A DNA stretch of 64,000 nt from Aphrophora alni (Eukaryota; Arthropoda; Insecta; Hemiptera; Aphrophoridae). Numbering within the stretch: position 1 is the stretch's first letter; each line of letters opens with the position of its first letter. The notes under the pieces were generated by a model. The model made no database searches. It saw only the letters and a program-made list of their open reading frames with translations, and was not told where the DNA came from. This document shows positions 9,654 to 20,563 of this stretch, one piece after another. The position numbers and the translations under genes are program-made. The stretch lies in the NCBI GenBank assembly GCA_963513935.1, contig OY740773.1, positions 95,527,291 through 95,591,290 of the forward strand. The letters run 5' to 3'.

Positions 9654-10319
9654 TATTAATAATCACTTAACTTACTACTTATTCTATACAAGATAATTAA
9701 ATGAAAATTAATTATTAAAGTATGATATGATATAAAAAGTTACAGTTTTCAAACAACTGTTGTATAAAATTCTTAAAAAGACGTTACTTTAAAAATTATA
9801 TATTTTATACAATTCAATTACTTGAAATTAATTAATAAGATATTTAAAATATTACTTGCAAATTATTTACAAAATTATTTTGAAAATTATTTTATTCTTT
9901 TTGTTCTTAATCACAGAACAATATAATAAGACAATAAAATCCTTGTTTTACTCACAGTAGTGTCGTGAATAATTTGGTCATTGCAAATACTTGTGGAACA
10001 GCTTAGGCGTGATCCTTTTCTTTTTTCTTTCTTCGTTTTTCTTTCTTCGTTCTTCTTTCTTCGTTCTTCGTTCTTCGTTCTTCTTTCTTCGTTCTTCGTT
10101 CTTCTTTGCAGATATTCGCTCTGCGGTTGTAGACTCCCAATTAACGATCGAAACCGACGGATGTTATATTCACTAACTTCCTTGAAAGTCTGTTGTCCCG
10201 AGAAAAACTAATATGCACTTAATTCTTCTGAAACGTTCTTGTTGTTGTTCGTCCACTTCGTTAATTAGTTGATACTAAAAAGAAACTAATATTCATTTAA
10301 TCTCTTCGAAGTGTCCTAC
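9654..10319 (-). promoter_or_regulatory. Errantivirus untranslated leader
   Basis: Sequence between the primer binding site and gag. The gag-proximal part is very AT-rich. The LTR-proximal part holds a purine-rich repeat at 10018-10105. In gypsy this interval carries the Su(Hw) insulator, and leaders of relatives have been reported with internal ribosome entry activity; neither is shown here. Confidence 0.6.
10018..10105 (-). repeat. Purine-rich tandem repeat in leader
   Basis: On the minus strand, repeated units of GAAGAACGAAGAAA type; on the plus strand, repeats of TTCTTCGTTC. About ten irregular units give a long polypurine stretch in the element RNA. The open frames on the plus strand here (poly F/S) are artefacts of this repeat. 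Confidence 0.8.
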
Positions 10320-10330
10320 CGACTGCGCCA
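10320..10330 (-). other. Primer binding site (tRNA-Ser type)
   Basis: Minus-strand TGGCGCAGTCG starts at the last base of the 5' LTR. It is complementary to the CGACTGCG+CCA 3' end of insect tRNA-Ser, the primer used by several errantiviruses such as 17.6 and 297. Confidence 0.8.
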
Positions 10331-10654
10331 GTTATAGTTTTTCTTGTGAAAAACGTGTTTTTAAAAAATGCTTTATTTATTAAAAACAATAACAGATTTT
10401 ACAATAATAATAAATTACAATAATAATAATTATTGGAGAGAACTCGTAACGTGATGTTCACTCACTGGTTACCAGACAGACTCTGTTCTTACATTGTTTC
10501 TTAACATTAAAAGTAAACTATGGTCTAAGCCTATTCCTAAGAACTGCAACTGCGGTTTTGTTGATTAGTAATCGTAATTCCTACAGCTACATATATGACA
10601 AAGGTTTTGTCATATATTACTTATGTAATATTTAGTTAATTTAATTATATAACT
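10330..10654 (-). repeat. 5' LTR of errantivirus
   Basis: 325 bp, identical by eye to the 3' LTR at 5026-5350. It should hold the promoter. No clear TATA box position or initiator could be fixed, as is common in this group. TATATA target duplication follows at 10655-10660. Confidence 0.95.
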
Positions 10655-10660
10655 TATATA

Positions 10661-11124
10661 TATGCATTTGTGTAAAGTATATTATATAGAACAAATATAA
10701 TATATATTTTTTAATTATTAATAAATACATAAGTAACAGAAAACCATTACAATTTAGAATAGATAAGAAACCTCCTAAATTTACAAATATGGATATTATA
10801 ATATAATTATGAAAACAGAGCTTTGTTATTTAATTAGTTTATAAATATTCATTTTCAATTTGCACACATGTAGGATTTAAAGCGTATAAAGTTAATTAAG
10901 TAACATGTGCAAAATTGAAGCAAATTTTATTGTGGATAGTAAAGTCACGTAAATAGCAAGGTTATTAACTTTTATGACTTGTAATATTGGGTGTTGAAGT
11001 TTTAGGGATATTTGGGATTAAGTACCCAACAGGGTTTTATTGCAAGTTTTTAATGTAACGTATGTAACCTTGAATTCTTTTGATGTAAAACGAGTATGTG
11101 TTTTGTTTTATAAATTATTAACAA

Positions 11125-11166
<42 letters not shown>

Positions 11167-13085
11167 TTAAAGTAAGAAAAATTTCGTTAAAATATTATTA
11201 AAAGCAAATATTTAGCATTAGAAAAAAAATTGAAACAATGTGCTACGGGTGTGTTATCTGTCTGACACATTCTATCTGTCTATAGTGATTAAAATAATGT
11301 GTGTCAAATAAAAGTCTGACTTAATCTGCTCGAGTAACTGAAATAGTGATTAAATTGGGAATTAGTAATTGGACAAACAACCCTTTGATATTACGATTCA
11401 GGATGACCCTTTTGTGACATCGGAGAACATTCATCGCATTAAAAACAAGTTTGAAACCAAAGTTGTCTGTTTTGAAAGCGAAATAGAACAATATTATTAT
11501 TTGCGCACATGACTTTTTCATGGTAATTTCAAGATGACATTTTTTTTATATATATATATATACTGTATATAATATTTATTAATACACAATAATTTTTGTT
11601 TGTGTGGAAAATGTTTAGTCAAACCTTCATCTTTAAAGATATATATACACTTGTAAAACTTCTGACCTTTAGAAACTTAATTTCAATAAATATCAATTTT
11701 AAATAAAACATATAATAGAGAAAATTGGTTTTTTAAACCTGATTAAGATCAGACATTTTTTCAGAATCTTTTCCTCCTAGTTGATAATCCTATTGCAACT
11801 TCAACGAAATATTGAATACAGAATTTCTTATAAACAATTATTGCGTGTAGTAATTTTACTGAAAGTAATGTTTTTGAAGAACGCAATATTTGATATCTTC
11901 AAATATTTCATTAACTAACTTATAAATTAAGGACAGATGAAACCAATTTTCAAACAATTATTTTTTCATAGTTTACATAGTTACATAAAACATACGAGTG
12001 AACGTTTTAAATAAACTAATTTCACCTTGAAATACCCTTCATCTGTAGAAAAAAATAGTTGCATTTTTCTTTAAAACCTGTCAACTTTTGTTTAAAAGAT
12101 TTTTTTAATGCATTGTTTTTTAGATAAGTTGGGATTCGTTATGTGACATATAACCCGTTCATGGCAATGTATATCTGTATTTTTCATTTGCGACCGCAAT
12201 TGTGTTTACTTACAGGAGTAATACAGTTTACTGCATTACTAACAATCCACGGATGACATAAGGATAATAAGTTTACTTGCTACAATCACTGTTCAACTCT
12301 TTGTCTATTATATTAAAGAAAAAATCGAAGGAGCATAATGTAAACCATATTTCTCTAATTGCAACAATGCACAAAAGGAAATTATTCTGAAAATAATCGA
12401 AAATTCTGTTTTTTTTATCATATTCTTTGTATGTACAAAAAAAATGAGAAAACAAAAAATATATATATAATATATCAAGTATTAAAAAAATCAAAATAGT
12501 TCATTTTAGAATGTTTTAATTTTAATTAATATTTGTGTTTAACAGCATACGATAATAAAGCATTTATTTATAAATATCTCATTGACTTTAGCATCATACT
12601 AAAATGTTATAGTTTTAGACAAATACGCCATGTTTCAGTTTAATTGTATTCTAACCCGATTGACATAAATACGTTGTAAATGACAAATGGAGATTTATTA
12701 AACTACTGTCGCCAGACTAACCTAACCTACTAATAAAGTCCACTCAGTAATCTCTCTAATGAAGGATAAACCCGTTACATTGGTTTCATTGGACATGCAA
12801 TACAAATTAAAAGATGAATGTTGTAAAGAAATTAAACAATTTTAAATTGAGTTTTGCTTAGTGTTTTTCGTTATTATATAAGTTCAGTGATATGTTAAAA
12901 AATGCAATTATCAGTGTAAAATGGAAATAATTGAAATTAAAGTGCAACTTATTAAATATCAATTTCATCCATAAACGTATAAGGAGAATTTTGTGTGTGA
13001 AACAGTTTCATTGAAAATAATGATATTAGTAAAACAATACGTAAACATTAGATAGAATTGGGTAAGTTTTGTTTCAAGAATGTAA
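10661..13085. other. AT-rich non-coding stretch
   Basis: No gene supported. An (AT)n microsatellite lies at 11127-11163 and shorter TA runs near 11550 and 12460. Minus-strand frames at 11321-11521 and 12273-12494 show no domain features. Confidence 0.6.
11127..11163. repeat. (AT)n microsatellite
   Basis: About 18 AT units without interruption. Confidence 0.95.
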
Positions 13086-13089
13086 TTTA

Positions 13090-13640
13090 ACTTGGTCATC
13101 AACCGGGGATTATGTACGAAAAAGGTTAAAGCGCTAATTTGTGTTCACAGGTTTAGTTTGTGAATTTAACGCCTCCCACAGCCTATTCGGTTGAAATTAA
13201 CTAGGCGCAACTAGATTTGAGACTGATGAGCGAAATCTTGCCATTCAAGTCCGGGCACTAAACCAGCTGTTATGAGATTGCCTCAGCTTTTGGCTTCATT
13301 ACAATAATTTACACTTGGAAATTTAAGCCAAATCATCAGCCATGGGCTGCGAGGCTCTGGTAATCTCAGTTTAAATAATAACTTAATTACACATTCCAAA
13401 ACCGTGGTTCAAAGAGGATTTCGCGTTAAGTTGTTGCTTCCACGTATCTCAAAGCTTAATAAGTAATTAAATAAATTATCCACCCTACTGTAATTAATCA
13501 AACTTCAGATTATCTTAACGGTTGCTTATATGCTGACTGGTGTTCACTTTTCATTTCTAGAAATTGAGCTGTCGTCTCATTAAAATCCTCTTTGTACCAA
13601 ATAAAATACTGATCGTTTAATTAAGGCGTTTGCAGGATTC
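13090..13640. promoter_or_regulatory. Candidate cis-regulatory patch
   Basis: Visibly less AT-rich and more complex than its surroundings, without open frames. It contains several homeodomain-type TAATTA/TTAATTA cores (for example near 13383, 13464, 13492), an E-box CAGCTG (near 13265) and an ACCGTGGTT Runt-like site. The clustering suggests a conserved non-coding element or enhancer, but this is inference from composition only. It could also be an old mobile element. Confidence 0.3.
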
Positions 13641-13902
13641 ACGTGAATAAAAGATAGTGAAATACTGTGACGTGAAAGGAATTGCATTTTAATAATACTA
13701 TGTTTACTATACCTGCTGATTTTTTAAAATACCTCTCCTTAATTATTTTTAATGCGAAAAAGGTATGTGTAATGTAAATTTGTTTAGCAATAGGGCTAGT
13801 TTACAGTTATATCTTGATAATACGAGACTTATTAAGGACATTTTTGTTCATTTTAATTATTTATTTATTGTTTTTTTTTAGGCAAAGTTAGGACTAACAA
13901 AT

Positions 13903-13998
13903 AAAACACAATTTTTCTTTTGTAAAATTGAATTTTACAAAAGAAAATTTGTGTAAATTATAGAATTTTACAAAAGAAAAATTGTTTTTATTTGTTAA
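13903..13998. repeat. AT hairpin with repeated TTTTACAAAAGAAAA
   Basis: The block AATTTTACAAAAGAAAA occurs twice in direct orientation (near 13930 and 13966) and once inverted (near 13912), so the DNA can fold into a hairpin with about 20-bp arms. Probably a tiny MITE remnant or local rearrangement. Confidence 0.6.
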
Positions 13999-14149
13999 AA
14001 TGGAATTCTATCAAGTACCGTCGGTCATCAGTGTAAACAATATAAAAGTGAGGACTGTAATTTTTGTTATATTTGGTTTATTTTTGTTTAGTTTTGAGGA
14101 TGGATAAGTTGAAAAGTTTACTCAATTTATATTTTTATGATGCAATTAC

Positions 14150-14151
<2 letters not shown>

Positions 14152-14190
<39 letters not shown>
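14152..14190. repeat. (TA)n microsatellite
   Basis: About 19 TA units. Confidence 0.95.
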
Positions 14191-14194
<4 letters not shown>

Positions 14195-15794
14195 TTTTTG
14201 ACTACGAGATATATGTATACATTAAGAGTCTCATGTGTTAACTTTAATTCGTAAAAAGTGGAAAGTCGGTGGAAATATTTTGAAATACTTAACTCTAAAC
14301 CCATTTTTAGGAGAAAAAATCCGAATTTACATAAATTAATATGAAACTACAGTGTTTAGATCATAAAAATTAATATTATTATTGTAAATTTAGATTTTTT
14401 TTTAAAATTTTAAGCAACAGTTCCACTCATTAGAATTCAAAATATACAGAAATCGAAATATACGTGAGTCATCATTCCGTTAATAGTTCACAACTGAGCT
14501 TGGTCGCTTTCTTCTATACCTTTTCAAAACTAAGTAATTGTGTTGTACTACGATACTATAAATGTAAAGAGGTACAGCAGTTTCAGATTTTGAAATAACA
14601 GCACAAATGGTCAAATCAATGATACTTCTAATGAAGAAAAGGTTGATAAATTTGATTACATGAAAAACCTCTGTTTTCGAAACTATGTTATTTTACTAAC
14701 TCAAAATTATCTGTCAACTGAGAAAAAATCAACATATTTTTTAAAATAATAGTATTATTTCCTTTCTCTTTCAATTTTGGTTATTTGGACTTGTTTTGTT
14801 TTCAAGTAGCTTCAAAATACGTAACGGCGAAACATATGTCGCTCAATAAAGCTAATTTGTGGAATTAAATAACTGTTTCATTATTTCTATTAATAGATTC
14901 TCAGGATATGCAAAAAAATTAATCAAGATAAAAATCATTTCACTAACAACAGTTCTCTATTTAGGTTTGAAAAGTGTTCCTTGTCGTCACTGGTGGTTAT
15001 AACTAAATAAAAATTTATACTGATTAACCTAAAAATATATATACAATACACTGAGCACGTTGTAGAGTTTAGTTTGTAATTATACATGCAGATTATTATT
15101 ATTATGTTGAATATCTCACAATATAAAACGAACATTGTAATCTTTATAATTGGAAAACCGATTGATTGTGTAATGATGGTTAACCGATTGTTTTATAAAT
15201 TGATGGATTAAAATAAATTAAACTAAGTGTGTATTCTTGCTATTTTTATTTGTCTACTAGGCGTTTAATATTATTTTTTTCATTAATTCTTACATTTATA
15301 AGTTTTTGTCTTGCCAATGTATTGTCTTTCACAACCACATGTGTTGGTAACTATTTATGTGATTTGTGGTTTTGCGCGCAGTCGTTTCTTTGTAGTTATT
15401 TTGACAGTGCGCGTTGTGACAGTGGGCCTACTGTATCGTGTATTAAATGTTTAAAGAACTTGTGTGTTTGTTATGTGTCGTGTGTTCGTGATTTTTTAAA
15501 CTAAAACAACGGGAAAACCCAGCATAAAACACTCGAAAATGACTGAATAGCCGAAACGGCCGTAGTGATATAACTACGAATATAGACTATTGTGACGGTA
15601 AGTCTCATTAATATATCTAATTATTTTGACCCTCAGATCTAGCTTTAGTCCTGTAATTTAGATTACTAGTTTTAATTTTAAGATCTCTCTGGACTACTGG
15701 GCTATGTTTTGGCTATTTGTATATTTCTCATGTTTTAGCTTGACCACTTCTTCATGTGAATCACTAGAGCACTGTGGTGAATGTACAAAGAAAT
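14191..15794. other. Non-coding stretch with T/G-rich patch
   Basis: No supported gene. A hammerhead-like half motif lies at 14821-14850 (see findings). At 15229-15504 a cysteine-rich frame lacks any ATG and is treated as chance. At 15536-15600 a GC-richer patch holds GCCGAAACGGCC with further short inverted repeats; origin unknown. Confidence 0.5.
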
Positions 15795-16056
15795 AAAATT
15801 CCCTAAAACTACAATAAAACACTAACATCACAAAGAATGTTTATTTATGTTTATTCTATCTTATGCACGTTTCAATAGCACTGCTATCATCTTCAGAGGT
15901 ACTATACACACTCTTTACAAATACATCGCTTTTAGAGTGTGTATTGTATCTCTGAAGATGATAGCAGTGCTATTGAAACGTAAATAAGGTAGAATAAAAA
16001 TAACTATACAGTCTTTGTGTTGTTAATGTTTTATTGTGGTTTTGGGAAATGTTCTT
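15795..16056. repeat. Foldback (inverted-repeat) element
   Basis: Two arms of about 123-126 bp (15795-15917 and 15931-16056) are reverse complements with scattered mismatches around a loop of about 13 bp. The best-kept part reads CTGAAGATGATAGCAGTGCT, then ATTGAAACGT. There is no coding capacity. It fits a snapback MITE, or a head-to-head duplication of the terminal motif of a retroelement. Boundaries are approximate and no target duplication was resolved. Confidence 0.75.
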
Positions 16057-17217
16057 TCATTATCACTTGTTGACAGTAGTTTATTTATATTCTTGAAACA
16101 TCGTTTGTTAGTTTATACACACACAAATGATGGACAATAAATCATGATTATCAAATAGCTTGTAAAACCTGAATTACATTAAAACTTTTACTCTATTACT
16201 TCGGTAAAGAAAAACCGAGCACCCAAGGGTCTCTATGTATCCCTAGTTTTATATCGTAGTAGTCTGAATCCTACTATGCTTCTCGACCATCGTCTAATTC
16301 ACATTATGAGTCACTATTCATCAACTAAAAAATCTCGTTTGCAATTTCGTTTTAGAAATAGTTATGAATTTTATTTACGTATGTTTCACAACCTGAATTT
16401 ATTGTCACTCAATTAAATTCATTCTCACAATACTGTATTGTACTATAAAATCCGGGTAGTATAATGAGTTTAATTTTAATGAAATCTATTGGATAAATTA
16501 ATAGTCTTTAATCAAACTATTAGTTGTTAGTAAACACCTTATTAAGTTTTTCATTATGTTCATAACATCAATATTACTCCACTGATCTAGAAATAGTTGA
16601 TTTTCACTGTAAAGTTTTACTATTAAAAGGTACACTCGCTATGATAAGCAGTGAATAAAGAAAACGTTTGGTTATAAATGTAAACAGAAGTATTCAAAAC
16701 TTAGAAATAACAGAAAAACCTTATTTAAATAAAATTTCAGTTTTGTACTTTTCAACGGATGTAGAAATAATATTTATATTGAAATTGAATACACAAGATT
16801 CTATTATTACCTCCGCTTGAATAGTGATAGGTAACAATATTTACTTTTCGTGAGAATTGAAAATTCTCCGGTGGATGTTTGTCATTTCAATTTCATAATG
16901 AAAATAAAAATTCACTACAGGGATTGGAGTTAAAACTGTTTTGTTATTAAATATTTTAAAAGATAAGAATAAATCCAACGTAACAAAAAGATAGATGTGG
17001 AAAGAGTAGATAAATTTAACTTGACCGGAAGGATAGTAACAGTTCGTGAGACTGCTTTCCAATGGACATCAAATGGATTTATTATTGAATATATAAATAT
17101 GATGAGACTATGTTTTTTCAAAGCAGAAATAAGTAATTAATGAACGTAGCAAGTGAAAAGTTTCTTTGTAGATAAGGTTATTTAAAACCGTACTTTAGTG
17201 AATACAGGCTTGACAAA
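16057..17217. other. AT-rich non-coding stretch
   Basis: No gene or repeat recognised. Minus-strand frames around 16841-17121 are short and featureless. Confidence 0.5.
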
Positions 17218-17369
17218 CCCGTGGGGTCGTAGATGGAGATTTACACCTTATGTTCAAGCAGTCTTTGGTTATATCACTCTTTTCCTTATCAGATCTCTCC
17301 TTGTGTTACCGGGTTTGTCGCTATTAGAGTATTCCATTACTGGGAATACTCTAATACTCCTTATTTAAA

Positions 17370-17416
<47 letters not shown>

Positions 17417-17455
17417 GGCGATGTTGACTGAATGTTTTTTTGCTTCTAAACAGCA
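17218..17455 (+). repeat. Dispersed repeat family R1, copy B
   Basis: Carries the R1 blocks TTATCAGATCTCTCCTTG, ATTAGAGTATT, and the 3' block GGCGATG-TGACTGAA...CTAAACA-CAAGA. A T tract in the middle of the copy has grown to about 43 T (17372-17414). A local inverted duplication ATTAGAGTATTCC/GGGAATACTCTAAT forms a hairpin at 17322-17354. Confidence 0.65.
17372..17414. repeat. Poly(T) tract
   Basis: About 43 consecutive T inside R1 copy B. It explains the run of phenylalanines in an apparent frame here. Confidence 0.95.
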
Positions 17456-18419
17456 AGACGTAATATACAATACAATGGTTTTTAGTATATCAACCATTAC
17501 TATAAATTAAAAACTCGGTTTACAACACAATTTATTTTCTTAATACAATTATTTAAACTGGAGGGGGGAGGATTGTAGGTTCGACAAATCGCTTTCTCTC
17601 AATGGATCATTAAACATCTTTATAACTAATTATACATAACTAACTATAAAAAAAGAGAATTGAACGTAACAACAAATGTATGTCATTTTTCTAAACAAAT
17701 GGAAAGATTATTAACAACGGATATTTTAATATGGATTAGTTAAATCCATATGTCAAACCAAATCCCATAAAAAGAGATATTTAACGGCATGTATCAACAA
17801 TAATTGAATCCATCTCTAATATATTTATTTCATTTCATAATCCAAAACTGAATTATATTTCAGCCAATAAATAGGAAAATGTAATGAAAACCTGATAAGT
17901 CAAAATGTGTTTATAATGAATATCCATGCTTTATAAAAATATAAAATAGAAACGTAGTTACAATGTGTTACATTTCACGAGACACGTTGCCGCTTTTATA
18001 CAATTTATTGTAAATTGCTATGCACCAATAACTGTATTCATACCTAAAAATTGATATATAATATACTAGTTGACGTTTGTTTTTAATCTAAATGTAAATT
18101 CTCTAAATGTTATGATTCGTTCACAATGTTATCACAAAAATAGAAACTATAACGGCTTTCAACAAAGGAAAATGTATTTTAATTAGTTTACAAATTTAAT
18201 TTTTCAATAAATTATTATTTGAGCTCTGAACTTAATAATGAAAAATGATAAATACAATAATATTATAATTACACGTTATTCGTCATATCTTCACCTGAAA
18301 TAATCAACACGTGTGAGAATTTCAATCAACTAATAAAAACCACAAAAATTCTATACCTTATTATAACACGACGTTTTGTTACTTCATCGCATCGCCTTAA
18401 AAATATATAGTATAATAAA

Positions 18420-18646
18420 ATAAAAATAAAAAGAGTATAAAATAAAGAAATCTAACCCTCTAATGCTGTAATAAGATGAGAAGTCTGAAAAGAACATCAG
18501 TTGCTCAAGACAGACCTGATAAGAAAGAGGAATGAGAAGCTTTTAACACAAGACTACATGTAGAAAGATGTGGATCCAACTACGTTACCGCTGAGTTGTC
18601 ATATCTGTACTCTCTACAAATTAGCCCCTGATGGTGGTTTTTGGAC
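18420..18646 (-). repeat. Dispersed repeat family R1, copy C
   Basis: On the minus strand it shows the 5' part of R1: CCATCAGGGGC, GAGTAC, then ATCCACATC, TGTAGTCTTG, CTTATCAGGTCTGTCTTGA, then the AGAGG-TTTATTTTATACT block. The 3' GGCGATGATG block is missing. It ends about 20 bp before the mariner-type element at 18669. Confidence 0.6.
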
Positions 18647-18668
18647 ATGTAACAACCGAAGATAAATA

Positions 18669-18860
18669 CTGGGTGTTCAAAAAGTCTGGAAACCCCTTAA
18701 TATTTATTTTAGTAATAAACGCAGAACAATTAAACTCTAGGATACGTCCTCACTGTAGTTACTCGACCTGAATTATACCTCATTTTTAAGGTCTTTGTTA
18801 AAGGAACACATCCCGACTGAACAAGGACCATTCGTTTGGAAATGGCAGCCTCTTAAGTTT
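18669..18860 (+). repeat. Left terminal inverted repeat of Tc1/mariner element
   Basis: Pairs with 20282-20561. The first ~92 bp are closely matched. The inner block around TTTGGAAATGGCAGCC is matched again after a spacer that is longer on the right side. Confidence 0.8.
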
Positions 18861-19059
18861 GTTTGATTTTAATGCTAATGCAATGGCAAATAACGTTCTT
18901 GGCAAAACGTTACTTGCTAATTCAGATTATTGATAGCCACTGACCCTTGGTGGTTTGTCCGATTTTATCTCTCGTACATGTTAAGCTATGCACCTTGGTT
19001 GACAACGTATTACATTAGTTTGGGATATTCATTTTTAGTAAGCTTCACATTAGATTACA

Positions 19060-20087
19060 ATGTCACTTAGTGAGACAGAGCGAAAAACCATTCTGATGAT
19101 GGGGGTTATGGGGATAGAACTCGTTCATATGAGGAGGTAAGCCGCTTGTTCAATGAAACTTGCCCCAATTGACCACCTATTCAAAAATCAACAGTGTTAA
19201 AGACCGTACAGCGCTTTAGAGAAAGCGGTTCTGTAATAGATCGGTCAAGATCCGGTCGGCCAAAATCAGCAACCAAAGAAGAAATGGCCCTTGAAACACT
19301 TCAGTATTTCGTGGAAAATCCTCACACCTCTATTAGAAAATCAGCATAGGTGTTAGTACAGGTTCCATCCAAAAATACTTCAAGAAAACAAATTTCATCC
19401 ATTAAAGATACAACTTCACTAAGAACTGAATGAAGATGACCCAGACTGGTGGCTGATATACTGTGAAATTATAATGCACAAATGTATTCTCGATGAACAC
19501 TTTGCAAAACCTGTCTTGTTTTCTGATGAGGCAAGTTTCTGTCTGAATGGTACTGTGAATCGACATAATTCACGTACTTGTCTCAAGAAAACCCACTGTG
19601 GATGGCAGAATCACAACACACAACACACACAAAAAGTAAATGTTTGGGCAGGAATGCTTGGTACTCGTGTTGTGGGTCCGTATTTCATAGAAGGGAACTT
19701 AAATGCCACCACATTTAAGGGAACTACTGGACCCTCAGTTTGAGGTTATCTGGTTTCATCAAGATGGGACCCCTCCTCATTTTGGTTTGCGGTCATAGAA
19801 CTGTTAGATGACATCTTTGGGGACAGATGGATTGGTAGAAGGGGTACAATTGAGTGGCTACCAAAATCCTCTGACCTTTCACGCTTAGATTTTATTTTAT
19901 TTTTGGCGTTCTGAAGGGTAAAGTTTATAAAACTAAGCCGGCCAACATTGAAGCGTTAAAGGAACGAATAGTAGAAGAGGCACACAATATTACGGCAGAA
20001 ATGATTGATCATGTCATGATAGGGTACTACCAGCGCATGGCACATTGCCAAGCTACACAAGGACACCACTTCGGACACCTTCTGTAA
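19060..20087 (+). pseudogene. Tc1/mariner-type transposase pseudogene
   Basis: Starting at ATG 19060, fragments in different frames give an N-terminal helix-turn-helix region with a DRSRSGRPKSAT linker, and then the catalytic core. The core shows VLFSDEASFCLNGTVNRHNS (first Asp), VNVWAGM, GPYFIEGNLNATTF, WFHQDGTPPHF (second Asp) and, after a frameshift, a LDFILFFGVLKGKVY block with the third acidic residue. The end is GYYQRMAHCQATQGHHFGHLL and TAA at 20085. Frameshifts or stops near 19130, 19350, 19430 and 19740 inactivate it. The longest uninterrupted piece is 89 residues (19474-19743). An intact relative would cut and paste the element by its inverted repeats. The insect group with this NGTVNRHN core is common; exact subfamily not assigned. 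Confidence 0.88.
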
Positions 20088-20281
20088 TACCTTCCAAGGT
20101 TTGTTTATTTTTTTATAATTATTGTCTTGCAAAGTAAGTAATTTAAACATAAACAACTAACATACTGTGTGTTCAATTTTATTAATAATGATAATTGTTC
20201 CCAATTACATCTGTGCACTCCTAACGTTTTTAAACAATTAAATCGACCATTACTGATATCTCCGCAACGTGAAGTTAACAA

Positions 20282-20561
20282 ACTTTTAAGAGGCTGCCAT
20301 TTCCAAACTAATGGTCCTTTTTCATTCGGGATTGCGGCAATGTATTCCTCTAACCAAGACCATTAAAATTAGGTATAATTCGACCTATGCTTACATTTAA
20401 GATTTTTTAGACCTCCTCCACAGGACGTCCTCCCAAAGCGAAAAAAGACAGTTAAAATGACCAAAAAGTCGGTAACTACAGTGAGGACGTAATCCTAAAG
20501 TTTCATTGTTCTGCGTTTATTAATAAAATAAATAATAAGGGGTTTCCTGTTGAACACCCGG
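20282..20561 (-). repeat. Right terminal inverted repeat of Tc1/mariner element
   Basis: Reverse complement of the left end. Ends in GAACACCCGG next to TA. Confidence 0.8.
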
Positions 20562-20563
20562 TA

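Larger units (their letters stand above)
5026..10654 (-). mobile_element. Errantivirus (Ty3/gypsy LTR element with env), polymerase-deleted
   Basis: A 5,629-bp element reading on the minus strand. It has two 325-bp LTRs beginning AGTTAT and ending ATAACT, a TATATA target duplication, a tRNA-Ser-type primer binding site, a purine-rich tract next to the 3' LTR, and three long frames in the order gag, integrase part of pol, env. Full-length relatives are about 7-7.5 kb. The missing piece corresponds to protease, reverse transcriptase and RNase H, because the pol frame begins just past RNase H. The LTRs are identical over their full length as read by eye, so the insertion is recent, and the three frames have no internal stops. 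Mobilisation would need polymerase supplied in trans. Confidence 0.93.
18669..20561 (+). mobile_element. Tc1/mariner-superfamily transposon, decayed
   Basis: 1,893 bp bounded by TA on both sides (18667-18668, 20562-20563). Ends are CTGGGTGTTC / GAACACCCGG, with inverted repeats matching over about 90 bp (AACCCCTT, TTTATTTTA-TAATAAACGCAG and TACGTCCTCACTGTAGTTAC are shared). A second inverted block, TTTGGAAATGGCAGCCTCTT, lies further in on each side (18835 and 20285 regions), so the complete inverted repeat is long and interrupted. It holds one transposase pseudogene. Confidence 0.9.

Noticed and set aside
9981..10211. Plus-strand frames rich in Phe and Ser
   Set aside because: They read the purine-rich tandem repeat of the errantivirus leader from its complementary strand.
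15229..15504. 91-codon cysteine-rich frame with a hydrophobic N-terminus, like a secreted peptide
   Set aside because: It opens with GTG and contains no ATG, no upstream splice acceptor was found, and the T/G-rich composition alone yields Cys, Phe and Leu codons.
15952..15985. Hammerhead ribozyme at the foldback core (CTGAAGA...GAAACG)
   Set aside because: After GAAAC no stem III with GUH can be formed, and an extra base precedes stem II, so the catalytic fold is not supported here.
17233..17427. 64-codon frame with poly-Phe
   Set aside because: Falls on the 43-T tract inside repeat R1 copy B.
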